A DNA stretch of 64,000 nucleotides from Bretschneidera sinensis (lineage: Eukaryota; Streptophyta; Magnoliopsida; Brassicales; Akaniaceae). Of this stretch, positions 44,346-55,288 are shown piece after piece. The stretch spans positions 83,785,501-83,849,500 of the forward strand of contig CM043698.1 of the NCBI GenBank assembly GCA_023935145.1, given 5' to 3'. Each line of letters starts with the position of its first letter. The first letter of the stretch is position 1. The notes under the pieces were generated by a model. The model worked only from the letters and a program-made list of their open reading frames with translations, did no database searches and was not told where the DNA came from. The position numbers and the translations under genes are program-made.

Positions 44346-45005
44346 CGGTTTGTAACAGGTGATCCGAAATGGATTCTGTTTCTTTCTACTAGTCAAATTC
44401 TACCAAATGAACGTGATGGTAACCCCGTCACGTTTGTTAGACTAGTGTTTTACTGTTTTGACTTGAAAACTGCTAACTTATGAAAGTTTTTAGTCTGAAA
44501 TCCCTCGGTTTGTAACTTGAGATCCGAAATGGATTCTGTTTCTTCCTATTAGTCACATTCTACCAAACGGACATGTCAGTAACCCCGCCTCATCCGTTAG
44601 ACAACTATTTTACTGTTTTGACCTTAAAACCGCAAACTTATGAAAGTTTTATTCTGAAACCCCTCGCTTTGTAACACGGGATCCGAAATGGATTATGTTT
44701 CTTCCCTTAATGAAATTCTACCAAACGGACATGATAGTAAACCCACCTCATTTGTTAAACAACTATTTTATTGTTTTAACCTTAAAACCGTTAACTTATG
44801 AAAGTTTTTAGTCCGACACACCTCGATTTGTAACCTGGAATTTGAAATGGATTTCGTTTCTTACCACTAGTCATATTCTATCAAATGGATGTGCCAATAA
44901 CCCTACCTCGTCCGTTAGACAACTATTTTACTATTTTGTCCTTAAAACCACTAAGTTATGAATGTTTAATTTCCTGAAAACACAAACGGTTGGTAACTTA
45001 AATGT
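44346..45005 (+). repeat. ~160-bp tandem repeat, four copies plus a partial
   Basis: Units start with CGGTTTGTAAC-type words at 44346, 44506, 44665, 44824 and 44987 (steps 160, 159, 159, 163). Each holds GATCCGAAATGGATT, TCTGTTTCTT, TCTACCAAA, GTAACCCCG, GTTAGAC, TTTTACTGTTTTGACCTT and CTTATGAAAGTTTT. Copies are clearly related with scattered substitutions. It lies 3' of the minus-strand CACTA genes, where subterminal repeats may occur. Confidence 0.9.
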
Positions 45006-45049
45006 AAAAAAGTTCAATGTGTTTTACTTACATCAGGTCGTGTAGTAGG

Positions 45050-45734
45050 ATTCAACGAGGGACACTTGACCGTCACTATCTGTTGCAATAATTGCTCAAC
45101 AGACTACACCCTATTGTTGGCTCGCGCTAGCTGTGCTTGAAACTCCTCCTTTCTTGACTTCTTCTCATCCACCTGTTGTTGCATCGTTATGACATCAACG
45201 ATCGGTGTGAACCGTGATGTAGTGGATCTGACAGAGGAACTGCTTCTTGGAGAACTGCTAGCAAAAGGACGGCCATTAATCATCCTCCCGAATCCATAAA
45301 ATCGCCCTTTCTTAGGCCCACCCGATGCATTCAACCACTCTGTGGGGTCGATCTCATATTGTGAGAAAGCTTTAATCTGGCCACCACTATTTTCTCGAAC
45401 ATGTTGGTCATATGTTTCCTACATTACAAATAAATGCATATGATTAACAATTTTTTTTCAAAACAATATTAAAAGCAACAATTATTTTGCATATAAATAA
45501 AAAAATATATTTTGTACATACCACTCTCCCAAACAATATTAAAAGAAATAGTTGTTTTCTATATAAGTAAAAAATATATTTTATACATACCATCGTGTCC
45601 CTCGACTTGTGATCAACATAATCACTTTGGTGCTTGCGCATCCTGTCAAACACCTTAACAAGTGTGGAAGTTCTGCCAAACTGTTGGGTCTATACTTTAT
45701 AATTTGTTAGAAAAAGTTAATTTAACTACACATG

Positions 45735-45777
<43 letters not shown>

Positions 45778-46900
45778 AGAAACAAAGAAAGAATATACCA
45801 ATATAGTCACGTGAGCGTTCACATTGATGGCAACATGGTGAACACGCCAATCATCCCGCCTATTCACTGACGTAGAATTGGAGCAACGAGTCCATGTCTA
45901 TAAGGCCCACAAATCAACCAAAGAGTCCCAATGCTCATTAGGGATTTTGTGGCCTCTTCCCTCTTCATTTCCACTCCAACCATACTAATTTACTTTGTCC
46001 TCACCCCGGTACTTCTTACATTTATCCCATAATTCATTAAGATAGTCGGCAAGGCGAGCTGCAACGATCCTATCATGGATAGACCTAGCATTCTGAAGCT
46101 CCTCTAGAGTCACAAAAGTGTAGTGCGCCTAAGAAACAATCAAAAGATAATTAGTTGTCAATTATTTTATACATAGCACAAGCTTATGGCATATAGCACT
46201 TCATAAGAATACAACAATGAAATTAAAACAGAAGATTGAGGAAAAAGGTATGCTAGGAAATTTTCCAAAGTAAAGGTTTGACTGGCGACATGGAATTGAG
46301 GGTAAGTGGTCCATGGGCCATTCATGTGCTTCCTCACTTGAGTCGCAATGTTTTTGGACATGTCATTGCACCTATTAAATTTACTACATTCATAAAACAA
46401 AAAGTACATTAATCGATCGGTGACATATATTAATAGAAATTAATGACAATAATAATATTCAATGAACAAATATCAATATCTATTGCTCAATATGGTCAAA
46501 ATGATCTTTTATGCTGGCATGAGTTTCTCTCTGTTTTGTCCTCTAACCCTGCGCTTGACTAGAGGGGCCTTAGAAGGCCTAACCTCTACCCCTACATATG
46601 AGATTGTATCTTCATATAATAAATAATATACTATTTAATAATTACTTTAAATTAACAGAAATATACATAATTAATGAACAATACAAAACTGGAAGGTAAT
46701 TTAACTAAGCGAAGAGGAAGTAGCCTCAGGTGGCGTAGCCTCTACAGTACTAGTCCTAGGAGGATCCATGCTCGTAGGACCTCATCTGTGGTTCTTACCC
46801 TCTGCACCTCCAAGTGATCTAGCCCTGCCTTGTGGCATCCTTTTTTGCAAAAAAAGTTAGAAATGTGAATACATGACAATTGATACAATATGTTTAAAAC
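45050..46900 (-). pseudogene. En/Spm Transposase_24-type gene relic
   Basis: Read leftwards. A first exon MPQGRARSLGGAEGKNH lies near 46840. Fragments follow: IATQVRKHMNGPWTTYPQFHV (46270-46340); NELWDKCKKYRGEDKVN, IPNEHWDSLVDLWAL and VNRRDDWRV (45840-46070); MFDRMRKHQSDYVDHKSRDT (45594-45653) followed by a GT donor; and SQYEIDPTEWLNASGGPKKGRFYGFGR with a Gln/Glu-rich coiled-coil-like end (45104-45370). The order fits the plant Ptta/En/Spm transposase family (Transposase_24), an accessory CACTA protein. Stops and worn exons show it is dead. Exon borders are approximate. A second copy of the same gene type is at 49990-50640, plus strand. Confidence 0.7.
45739..45770. repeat. (TA)n microsatellite
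   Basis: About 16 TA units, in an intron-like segment of the CACTA relic. Confidence 0.95.
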
Positions 46901-47336
46901 AAGGTCATGCAAATAACAATAAAGAAATCATACAATCTGGGATAACACTTCATATAATATCTGGGATAACACTTCACATGATTCATTGGGCCAACGCCTA
47001 TCCTTCATATTTGCTTGTCAATTTTTTTTATCCTTAATGACCTATAATTAAAATATATAATTCAAAGATACTTAAATATCAATAAATTATTATATTTTTG
47101 ATAAGATATACTAACAATGTTTATAATATATCTAGCATGGTTTACAAGATCCTGAATCCATTTTGCGAAGTTTTTCTCACGAACCTTTCAATTTTTTTGG
47201 TAGATGTGCCTCGGTGTGCACTCTTCAAGGACTCGTCATATTGTCTACAACAATGATGATGACAATGAATTAATTATTGTCTAAGATATGCATATGTGGT
47301 AAGAGAATATATTAGATTTGAAAATGGCAATAGTAC
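46901..47336. other. Spacer between the two CACTA gene relics
   Basis: AT-rich DNA of about 430 bp. Contains a short direct repeat near 46930-46980 (ATCTGGGATAACACTTCA twice). No other coding match is firm. Confidence 0.5.
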
Positions 47337-48416
47337 TCACTCAACATATGGCATAATTTCAGCGCAATTAATGAGAATGTAGATCTTTGTGGCCTTCAGC
47401 TCTCTGTCATCCATGACTTTAATGGTCTCACAACCAAAAGCACGACCTGGATAACTAAAAATAGATAGCCTCTCTCCTTGTTCCATATTTCCTCCATCGT
47501 CATTGCAACCGACTCGATTCATTTTTGTTTGAACATTTGGTTGAAAATATTCATAACAAAAGATTTAGATTTCTTGTATGATGTACATCTCAATCATGCG
47601 ACATGTGCTTTATTTTGAGCCTTTTTCTTTATGTGGTGCATTCACCTATTTTGAATACATATAAAAATGTATTAAAGTGGAATTCAATGATATAAAGTGA
47701 AAAGACTCTAACAATTTGCAAAATTACTGATGTTACCTCTCATACGGATATATCCATCGATATTGCACAGGGCCACCGACTTTAGCTTCATAAGCTAAAT
47801 GAATTGGCAAATACTCCATTGAATTGAAGAATACCTAATGGAAAATCTTCTCAAGCTTGCATAGGATGACGAAAATATTTTTCTCAAGCAATTCCACATG
47901 CTCAACGCACAATTCAGTTACGCATATGTCCCTAAAGAAGTTACTTAGGTCTGTCAATACATCCCACATAAGGTCAAGTAAAAAGTCACGAAATGCCAAG
48001 GGAACTAATCTTTCCATGAACACGCGACAATCGTGACTCTTCATCCCATAGAACTTGCACTTGTTCAGTTTAACACATCGTGCTAAATTTGATGCATACC
48101 CGTCTGGGAACTTTAAATTTGAAACACATTCGCAAACTACCGTTATCTAAGACTTTTTTAATGTGTATGTTGCTTTGAGTTTATAAATACCATTAACTTT
48201 AACCAACTCCAACTGAGGACGCCTACAAAACTTTGCCATATCTAAATGAGTGTTAGCATTGTGTTTGGTTTTACCCTTGATATCCATAACAATGTTAAAA
48301 ACATTGTCAAACACATTTTTCTCAACATGTATAATGTCTAGAGTTTGACGAACAAGATTAGTTGACCAGTATGACAGCTCCCAGAGGATAGAAAGTTGGA
48401 GGAAAAGAACAGACAA
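47337..48416 (-). pseudogene. CACTA TNP2 transposase relic, C-terminal half
   Basis: Read leftwards from about 48416. ILWELSYWSTNLVRQTLDIIHVEKN and FDNVFNIVMDIKGKTK match the end of the Tnp2 transposase domain. Then MKSHDCRVFMERLVPLAFRDFLLD, ELLEKNIFVILCKLEKIF, FFNSMEYLPIHLAYEAKVGGPVQYRWIYPYE match the DUF4218 region (47730-48044). NRVGCNDDGG, IFSYPGRAFG and ATKIYILINCAEIMPYVE (47337-47520) are the downstream part. Frameshifts separate the pieces. The N-terminal, catalytic part is lost at the junction with the Tat-type gag near 48400. Tnp2 then Transposase_24 on one strand is the normal CACTA gene order. (Motifs over 20 residues are given here split by position.). Confidence 0.82.
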
Positions 48417-49641
48417 ATAAAAGAGGCTTTCAGAAGCAGAAACGCCAATGTCTTGGATGAACTCAACTCTCAGGCTCTTCCATTTACATAGGACATCCTC
48501 AACGCCTCCTTCCTCGACACTTCTGAATGCCCATCATAAAGGCGTATGATAGCTCTACATCAATGATGTTGCACTATCACCTCAATGCGGTAATGTGTCG
48601 AGCCTTCCTCTTAACCCTTGGAAAAGTCGCTAACACTTGGTACTCACACTTCAACCTTGCTAGTATTAGCTCTTTCTAGGAGTTGAGTCACTCCTTTTTA
48701 GCCACTTCCTTAGTAGCAAAGAACCTCGAAAAACATTAGAGAGCCTTTTTAGTATCATCCAATGGAAGGGAGAGAAACTTCGAGAATACATCTCTCGGTT
48801 CAATGTCATTGTATGGAAAATTCCTAACCTTGACCCCACTATACAAACTCAAGCTTTCAAGAATGGACTTAGGTCCGAATCTTTCATTTCTAAGCTCACT
48901 AAGCATCCTCCAAAAGATATGAATGAGATCCTTGCTCGAGCTAAAAATTTTATGATCATCGAGGATGATCAAGCTTTCAGAAGGGAAGGAGAATAAGGGA
49001 TAGAGAAAAGGAAGAGAGACACCAATGAGCCAAAGGACAGTTTGGCGAAAAACCCCGTTAAGAGAGTAAAGTGAAATTCATCCTAGTCCTTGAGAGTTTT
49101 ACCCCACTTAATGCTTCCAGAACAAACATACTCATGAACATCTGGGATCGAAACATTCTCTGTTGGCCTCTGAAAACACTCCACCCCAATGAAAGCAGAA
49201 ATCAAAATAGGCGGCGTCATTTCCATAATGATTACGAGCATAATAGTGAAGAATGTCACACTCTCAAAAGCCAGATCAAGTCTCTCATACAACAAGGGTA
49301 CTTAAAAGAATACACTAGGCCTCACCGATTCCGAGAAAATGAAGATTGACCCCAACACCCCTATAGGCTGACTGCCGAACAATCAAGATCTGATTGGAAG
49401 TCCTAGGCATAGTCCTAAGCCAAGTCCTACTAAAAAGTTTTGGAGTGAAAATTTTCCCCAAAGTGACCAAGTTCACAAAACCACAGTTACAGGCACCATC
49501 AAAACAATATTCGAGGGACCAACAGTAGGGGTAGTCCTCCCATGCAAGGAAAGCCTACACCCGGTCAGTGGCATCTTCAGTGGACCTCACATGGAGGATG
49601 AGATCGCAGAGGACTGTCCCAATGAAGTTATCCCTGACTAA
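48417..49641 (+). pseudogene. gag: Tat/Ogre-like gypsy gag fragment
   Basis: Starts with a Glu/Lys-rich LEEKNRQIKEAF and proceeds with frameshifts through AYDSSTSMMLHYHLNAVMCR, AFLLTLGKVANTWYSHFNLA, REYISRFNVIVW, LDPTIQTQAFKNGLRSES, FISKLTKHPPKDMNEILARA and KNFMIIEDDQAF (48740-48985). A degenerate zinc-knuckle-type region then reads CHTLKSQIKSLIQQGYLKEY near 49256-49310. These are hallmarks of Tat-lineage Gag. The frame ends at about 49641. No LTR, protease or RT is found, so only a Gag fragment sits between the two CACTA relics. Confidence 0.75.
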
Positions 49642-49989
49642 TGGAAATAATTTATTCAACATTGTTTTTCAAAAAAGGCTCAGGTGTGTTAATTGAACAA
49701 AGGTTATTTATTGAACTATGTTTTCATTGCTTATGGGTTTGAGTTTGTGGTGTGTAATAATATGCTTATTTTGGCAACGGTACTCTAATATTGGCAAAAC
49801 ATCACATGCATGCCATAATACTCCTCACACGCCAGGCTCTAAGAGTTTTGCAAGGGTCAAAGCTGATTTTGTATATGTAATTTCTTGTTAGGGATATTTA
49901 AGTATATAACTAATGTTCAAGTTTTAGTATTACTTTTTATTGTTTGAGCTTGATTTTTTATATTATCTAACTAGTTAACTTATTGATGG
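49642..49989. other. AT-rich non-coding DNA
   Basis: About 350 bp with no ORF and no recognised repeat. Confidence 0.5.
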
Positions 49990-50640
49990 TAGAAGGCAAA
50001 ACATAGGAGAATACCACGTCATGTGGAGATGTATTCAATGACTCATAAACACAAGGACGGGACATTTGTTCATCAAGAGGCCTAATAATTTGTGGTTCGT
50101 AGTGAGACAATTTTAATTTGTTAGAAGAGCTAAAATAAGGCCAAATTTTGGTGTTGTTATTGCTTTAAATTCTTTATTCTTTCTAAATGTCTTAATATTA
50201 ACAAAGCAATCTTCATTTCTTTAATGTAGGAAACTACTACTGCTAAAGTAACTGAGTTTGTGGGTACCTCATCTTCTGCTAATGATGATGTGAGTGATAT
50301 AGAGAATCAAGTATTCACTGAATTGATGGGCAATGAAAGAAATGGTCGAGTGAGGGGTACGTGACTTGGAGTCACCCCCAATCAAGTGTTTGGGGTGCAT
50401 GCTCAGATTAGAAGTGTGGGGCTTGGGGGATCGGATGATATGAAAGTTTTGGAAAATAAGCTAGAAGGAAAAATGAAAAATATGCAGCGCAACTATGATG
50501 CCAAGTTCGCAAGGCTAGATGGCAAACTAGATACAATGACCTCTTTACTGGAGAGGCTTGTTATTTCACCTTCCTCACAAGTAACTCTTGTCTTAATTGA
50601 ATGTTTTGTAAGTTTTTTTTTTCTTGCCTTTCTGATAGAG
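49990..50640 (+). pseudogene. Second Transposase_24-type (En/Spm) relic, 3' exons
   Basis: Exon 1 part (49996-50115) reads RIPRHVEMYSMTHKHKDGTF VHQEA, the H/R-x-EMY-x-x-TH-x-KDGT motif of this family. An intron with GT...TTAATGTAG borders (about 50104-50229) follows. The next exon codes ETTTAKVTEFVG, GVTPNQVFGVHAQIRSVGLG and a coiled-coil-like end (LENKLEGKMKNMQRNYDAKF) to about 50580. It has an in-frame TGA near 50363. It lies on the opposite strand to the relic at 45050-46900, so it comes from another CACTA copy or an inverted piece. Confidence 0.65.
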
Positions 50641-51989
50641 TAAGTTTTTCTTTCTTACCTTTCTGATAGAGTAAGTTATCAAAAGACTTCAATGAAGAAT
50701 TATGGAAATGGTATTCGAGTAACTAATTCTGCCTTGAATGTCCATTTGGCTGATCTGTTTTGTTTAGGTTCAGTATTTTCCAGTAGCAAGGATAAGAAAA
50801 AGTAATTAATTAACTATTGAATTAATCAGGATTTAATATGCCCTGATCCATTTGATTGTTGGAAAACACATTAATTTGTGTTTTTTTTATAAAAAAAATT
50901 GTTATTATTTCATGGAAGAAATTGACAGGGAACCTTCAATTTCATTGTTGCATTTTGTTATGCTCTTTTCTATTTTTCGTCTTGTAAAGCTTACACTTTG
51001 ATAAATGTTTCTTTTTTTAATTGATGTGAAGATTCGAGGGAGAATAAGACAAGTACTGTACTTCAATATTGTTATTATTTCATTGAAGAAATTGACAGGG
51101 AACCTTCAATTTCATTGCTGTTGCATTCTATTTTGCTTATTTTCTGTTTTTTGTCTTGTAAAGCTTACATTTTGATAAATGTTTCTTTTTTTAGTTGCTG
51201 TGAAGATTCAAATGAGAATAAGACAAAAGTACTATAGTTCAATATTCTATGTTTGGTTCTGGGAGAATATAAATAAATAAAGTTGTTTTGTTCTGAAACA
51301 GGCCAGATTCTGCTAATTTCTGTTTTGCATGTTGTGTGGGTTTTTGCTATCAATATTTGTAGGGAAGGCAGAATGGGTTTCCTTTTTTTGGGTTGGTTTT
51401 CATATTGTGTGGCTTTTCTTTTGATTAGTTGATTAGCAAGGACTTTGACTCAGTTTCTAAGAGTAACTTCAATCTATTGGTGTTTTTCTTTGCCCCTATT
51501 TTCATGCTTGGATCATGATTTTCATAAATCGAAAGTTCAAGTGGTGGGAATTTCTTATATTGTCATTTATAAATACGTTACATGTTCCAAATGCCTCCAA
51601 TGGACATCAAGTTGATGAAGATTTTCATTATGGCACTGGAAGTTTGAAACATCATTTAATTGAATGCATTTTATTTTTTTTGGGACTTATGTACTTAGAT
51701 GCTTATGTCTAATATTTAACTTGGTTGAATTTGGAGATTTCCATGGATGTCGAATATGATTTTTATGTACCTTTAATTCTAATGTTGATGGAGCGTTTTA
51801 AATTTGTGTTTAGTCATGATTCTTTTGATGTCATGTTAAATTTTCTTTATTGTCATGAAATTGTGTAACAGATTTAGAAGAATTACTATGAAATTGTGTA
51901 ATAGTGTTAGAAGAATTACTATGAAATTTGTCAGCACTTTTAAATGTTGAGATGCTAGAAATTGGCAGCTTACATTAAGTGTTGTCAAT
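50641..51989. other. Non-coding DNA with a tandem duplication
   Basis: AT-rich. Includes the ~170-bp duplication at 50899-51247 and a shorter AGAAGAATTACTATGAAATT duplication at 51872-51930. No credible gene; ORFs at 51165 and 51515 match nothing known to me. Probably the 3' part of the plus-strand CACTA relic. Confidence 0.5.
50899..51247 (+). repeat. ~170-bp tandem duplication
   Basis: Copies at about 50899-51067 and 51068-51247 share TTGTTATTATTTCAT, GAAGAAATTGACAGGGAACC, TTCAATTTCATTG, CTTGTAAAGCTTACA and TTTGATAAATGTTTC words in order, with small indels. Confidence 0.85.
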
Positions 51990-52345
51990 GCTTTGCACAG
52001 CTTTATATTTCACGGTGCTCATGAGTGATTAGCGTGTCAAACTTGTTTCAAATTAAAATTTACGAACGCTTTAAAGTAGTATTATATTTACGGTGTTCTA
52101 AAGTGTTAGTATTATTATATTTGCGGCGCTTTAAACAGCCAGGCTTCGAAATATCATGGCACTTTGACGTTTCGGTAAATTCACATTTGTCGGTGTTTTA
52201 AACTGCCAGAATTAGTGGAATTACCAGCGCTTTAAAACCCTTGTATTGTGTAATATTCTAACCGTTGGGATTGTTTCAATTGCGAGCGCTTTAAAAACTT
52301 TGTATTTTAAAATATGTCGGCACGTTAACCCGTTTACGTTAGACG
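51990..52345 (+). repeat. Degenerate GCGCTTTAAA repeats (CACTA subterminal-like)
   Basis: At least six degenerate copies of GCGCTTTAAA or GGTGTTTTAAA-type words occur in about 350 bp, roughly every 50-70 bp: near 52065, 52090, 52128, 52190, 52231 and 52289. They are often preceded by TTNGCGG or TTACCA. Such short GC-cored repeats are usual in subterminal regions of CACTA elements, which fits the Transposase_24 relic upstream. No terminal TAGTG could be placed to the right. Confidence 0.5.
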
Positions 52346-53167
52346 GTAATCTATACCAATTTACCTGATTGCACTAAATTAGAGCATCAAGTTCACTACG
52401 CCAGATATGCTCTAAAGTTGACATTTTATCACCAGCCAGTGGCATGATAATGTTTATGGAAAACACTGCAGTAGAAGGAATACAGATGCATGCTGGAGGT
52501 TTCTTGCTGTTTCTCCACCCAATTGGATTGCTTCGTATTGAAGCAGAGATGATTATAACGTGTTCATTTCCCGAAACTTCATTGATGAGTTCTCTTTGCT
52601 CTCTCTTTCTTTGTGGGAAAGTGTGTGTACAGGCATGCGGGCATCCTCGTGTTTTCTGTATATATGTACTAGTGTTCACATGCACGTGTTTTTCTTGGTT
52701 CATTGCTGGGTTTCTTCTCACCTATGCAATTCTATTTTTAAGAAAACTGTCCGAGGAGGCATGGAAATCAAATTTTTGGCTTTTCATATTTTGTCACTAA
52801 TTAAATTTGTTTTTGGCAACTAAAAATTCAAGCAGGGATCCAAGTATGTCTAGGGAAGACTTATGCTGAGCCTCATGATCCAAAAATGTGTCGATGTACA
52901 ATTAAACACAATTGTTATCTGTCAGATCAGATGTTTTGTAGTTGAAAACATGATTTCTAGTTTGGCCCTCCTTCGGAATGTGTGCCTGCAGACTCCACGC
53001 TCATATATTTGCATCTTGTTAGGCTATTAATTAGCATTCTATCACTGGTCTTATTGTTGGACAATGAAAGAATGTTGCTTTTGTTGGGCAAGCGTTGACT
53101 AGTAATCTCCATGAGCCTAGTTAAGCTTTGTATGCTGATAGTTTTCATTTGAAGCCACAAGCATAAC
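52346..53167. other. Unassigned DNA
   Basis: A 118-codon plus ORF (52444-52800) and an overlapping 115-codon minus ORF (52374-52721) exist; neither resembles a family I know. CACTACGCCAG at 52394 could be a CACTA-type terminus facing right, but no partner end was found. Nothing firm can be said. Confidence 0.4.
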
Positions 53168-53512
53168 ATTGCTTATAAGAACAAAGGTCACAAATGAGCC
53201 ATATATGGGTGGAGTGGCGTCAAATATGCTGCTAGACTGGTTGTGGGGGTGTCAAATATTATTATAGAATTAGTGTACTTTGTACTCATTGGGTCATCCA
53301 TATATTTCCATTATGCAAGATTAGTTTTGCTAGCTCTAGTTTTTGTTAGTTGTTTAGCTTTCAACCAAGTTTTATCTATGGTTCATGTTGAAAGTGAAGA
53401 TATTTTAGTGAGGGGAATGGGGCTTTTTTTTTTTATAAACCTAACATTGATTCTATATGAACGAATACTAATGCTAAGTAGAGCGGGGCAATTGGGTGGG
53501 GACATGATATGA
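53168..53512 (+). other. Hydrophobic ORF relic, possible gene fragment
   Basis: ORF 53243-53512 with two likely membrane spans (IIIELVYFVLIGSSIYF and LVLLALVFVSCLAF) and then a short segment HVESEDILVRGMGL before a third hydrophobic run. A membrane hairpin followed by V-x-x-E-x-x-x-L-x-x-x-x-G is faintly like the N-terminal part of PIG-H (GPI-GlcNAc transferase subunit), but the match is too short to trust. The frame is open only 89 codons and no neighbours support it. Confidence 0.2.
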
Positions 53513-53697
53513 GTTATTGGGTGTTTGAGTTCGGCTCGAAACACTTGTAGTCTACTCGAGCTCGTCTCATACTCATTTTCTCGAGCTTGAGCCCCAATCA
53601 ACTTCGAGTTTAGATGAGCTTCAAAATTCATAAAATATATATTTGCGCCGAGTATGTGAGTTGACAGGTTGAATGATTGCTAGCCATGTTAGAAAAA
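53513..53697. other. Short unassigned flank of copia-E
   Basis: Contains GCTCGAAAC, CTCGAGCTCG and CTCGAGCTTGAGCC words (53530-53600), a CTCGAG-rich stretch often met in plant intergenic DNA. No gene. Confidence 0.4.
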
Positions 53698-54290
53698 TGA
53701 GAGTAAAAAGTTGTTTAAAAACCTAAAAGGCATTAGTTTAAATCAAACGGTTTTGATTTAAATAAAAAATGTGTGAAATTAAATCAAAAGGCATTAGTTT
53801 AAATCAAATGTTTTGATTTAAACAGAAATGGTGTGAGATTTAATAATTGTTTTTTAAACAGATATGATCTGGTCCGTTAAAAACTAATAGACATGATCAT
53901 AAGGCCCTCATTAAATCTAGAAAAATCATGTCTTTCCAACTGAAAAACATGACTTTCCATATTCATTTGGAGAGGTGCTTATGCACCTATAAATACCATG
54001 ACTTTCCACTTTCATAACACAATTCATTTTTTTCTTCTTTCTTTTTCTCTCAAAACTCTGCCATAATATTTCAGTATTTCAAAGCAGAATTAAATCGGAA
54101 GTTCTTCAGATTTTGCTGTCTGCAAACTTCAAGTTTGAGACTTAGTTGTATCTTGAAGGATTATTCGTCTGTAACCCATAGCAAACTTGTTTATTCAAGT
54201 GGAGACGAATAAAGCCTTAAAGACAGCGATTATACACGCCTCTAAGTCTTGATTCTCATATTCTGTTCCAGTTTAGAAAATAAATTTACA
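53698..54290 (+). repeat. Copia-E 5' LTR
   Basis: 593 bp. Contains a 61-bp tandem duplication (units at 53725 and 53786, each with the inverted words TTTAAATCAAA and TTTTGATTTAAA) that the 3' LTR has only once. TATA box TATAAATA at 53988-53995. Last bases AAATAAATTTACA. Confidence 0.85.
53988..53995 (+). promoter_or_regulatory. TATA box of copia-E 5' LTR
   Basis: TATAAATA in the context ATGCACCTATAAATACC, kept exactly in the 3' LTR (59045-59052). Confidence 0.55.
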
Positions 54291-54322
54291 ATAATTTTAA
54301 GGCTTTAATTCTGTCCAACAAA

Positions 54323-55288
54323 ATGGAGACAAAATCATTTAAAGTGATAAATCAAGACTTCGTCAAGCTAGACAGATTCGATGAAAATAATTTCAGTCAG
54401 TGGTAAAACAAGATTTTGTTCTTGCTTCCTGCATTGAACATTTCCTATAAAATGGATCTTAATCTACAACCCATTCCGGATGATCCAGTACCTAAAGAAT
54501 GAGAGTAACCTCAAATAGTAGTGATCGAACAACTACAGAAAGAAATAAAGAAAAGAGAGGAGGACGAATTACTGTGTCTTGGTCATATTCTGAACACATT
54601 ATCAGACCGCTTGTACAATCTATTCACATGCATCAAATCTACTCGTGATATTTTGAATGTTCTTGGATACAAATACAAAGCGGAGGAAGAAGGTACAAAT
54701 AAGTATTTAGTTTCCAAATACTTTGATTTCAAAATGTTTAACAATAAACATCTCTTAGAACAAGTGCATGAATTACAAGTTATAGTTAATACAATCAGAG
54801 CTTTAAAAATTGTTTTGCATGAATCATTCCATGTGAGGGCTATTATAGCTAAACTTCCCCCTTCTTGGAAGGATTATGGAAAACAATTGCTGCACAAATT
54901 TGAGGACTACAGTTTAGAACAAATTCAAAAACATCTCTGCATTGAAGAAGAGTCACGTTTACGTGACAAAAGTAGTAATGTTCAAAGTGGTCCTAAAGTG
55001 CATCATGTCGAGACAAGTAAAATTAAAAAGCATGCTTTACAAGTAAAAACTGGAAGAAAACTTAAGAAAGGGAAATGTCATGTGTCTAGTAAACCTGAAC
55101 ATTATGCTCATGAATGCAAATTTCGCAAGAGTATAGATATCAACAAGGTTAACATGGTTGAGGAGAACCTTGTAGCAATGATCACCGATCTGAGCCTTGT
55201 GACTATGATCTCTGAGGTTAATATGGCAAATAAAGTATCTGGATGGTGGTTAAATTCTGGTGTTATTGTCCATGTGTGCAATGACAAA
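54323..55288 (+). pseudogene. gag: Copia-E Gag and protease start
   Basis: ATG at 54323 opens the frame with KSFKVINQDFVKLDRF and NNFSQW. It has early stops at about 54404 and 54500, then is open from 54521. Copia Gag blocks: FDFKMFNNKHLLEQVHELQV, IAKLPPSWKDYGKQL, EDYSLEQIQKHLCIEEESR. The zinc knuckle is broken (CHVSSKPEHYAHEC, Ser for the second Cys). The protease site reads WWLNSGVIVHVCNDK, with Asn for the catalytic Asp. A TGA follows at 55289. Confidence 0.85.

Noticed and set aside
48736..48972. 78-codon minus ORF
   Set aside because: Antisense to the Tat-type gag frame, whose motifs are clear on the plus strand.
52374..52800. Overlapping 115- and 118-codon ORFs as host exons
   Set aside because: No recognised domain, opposite strands cover the same bases, and no neighbouring exons were found.
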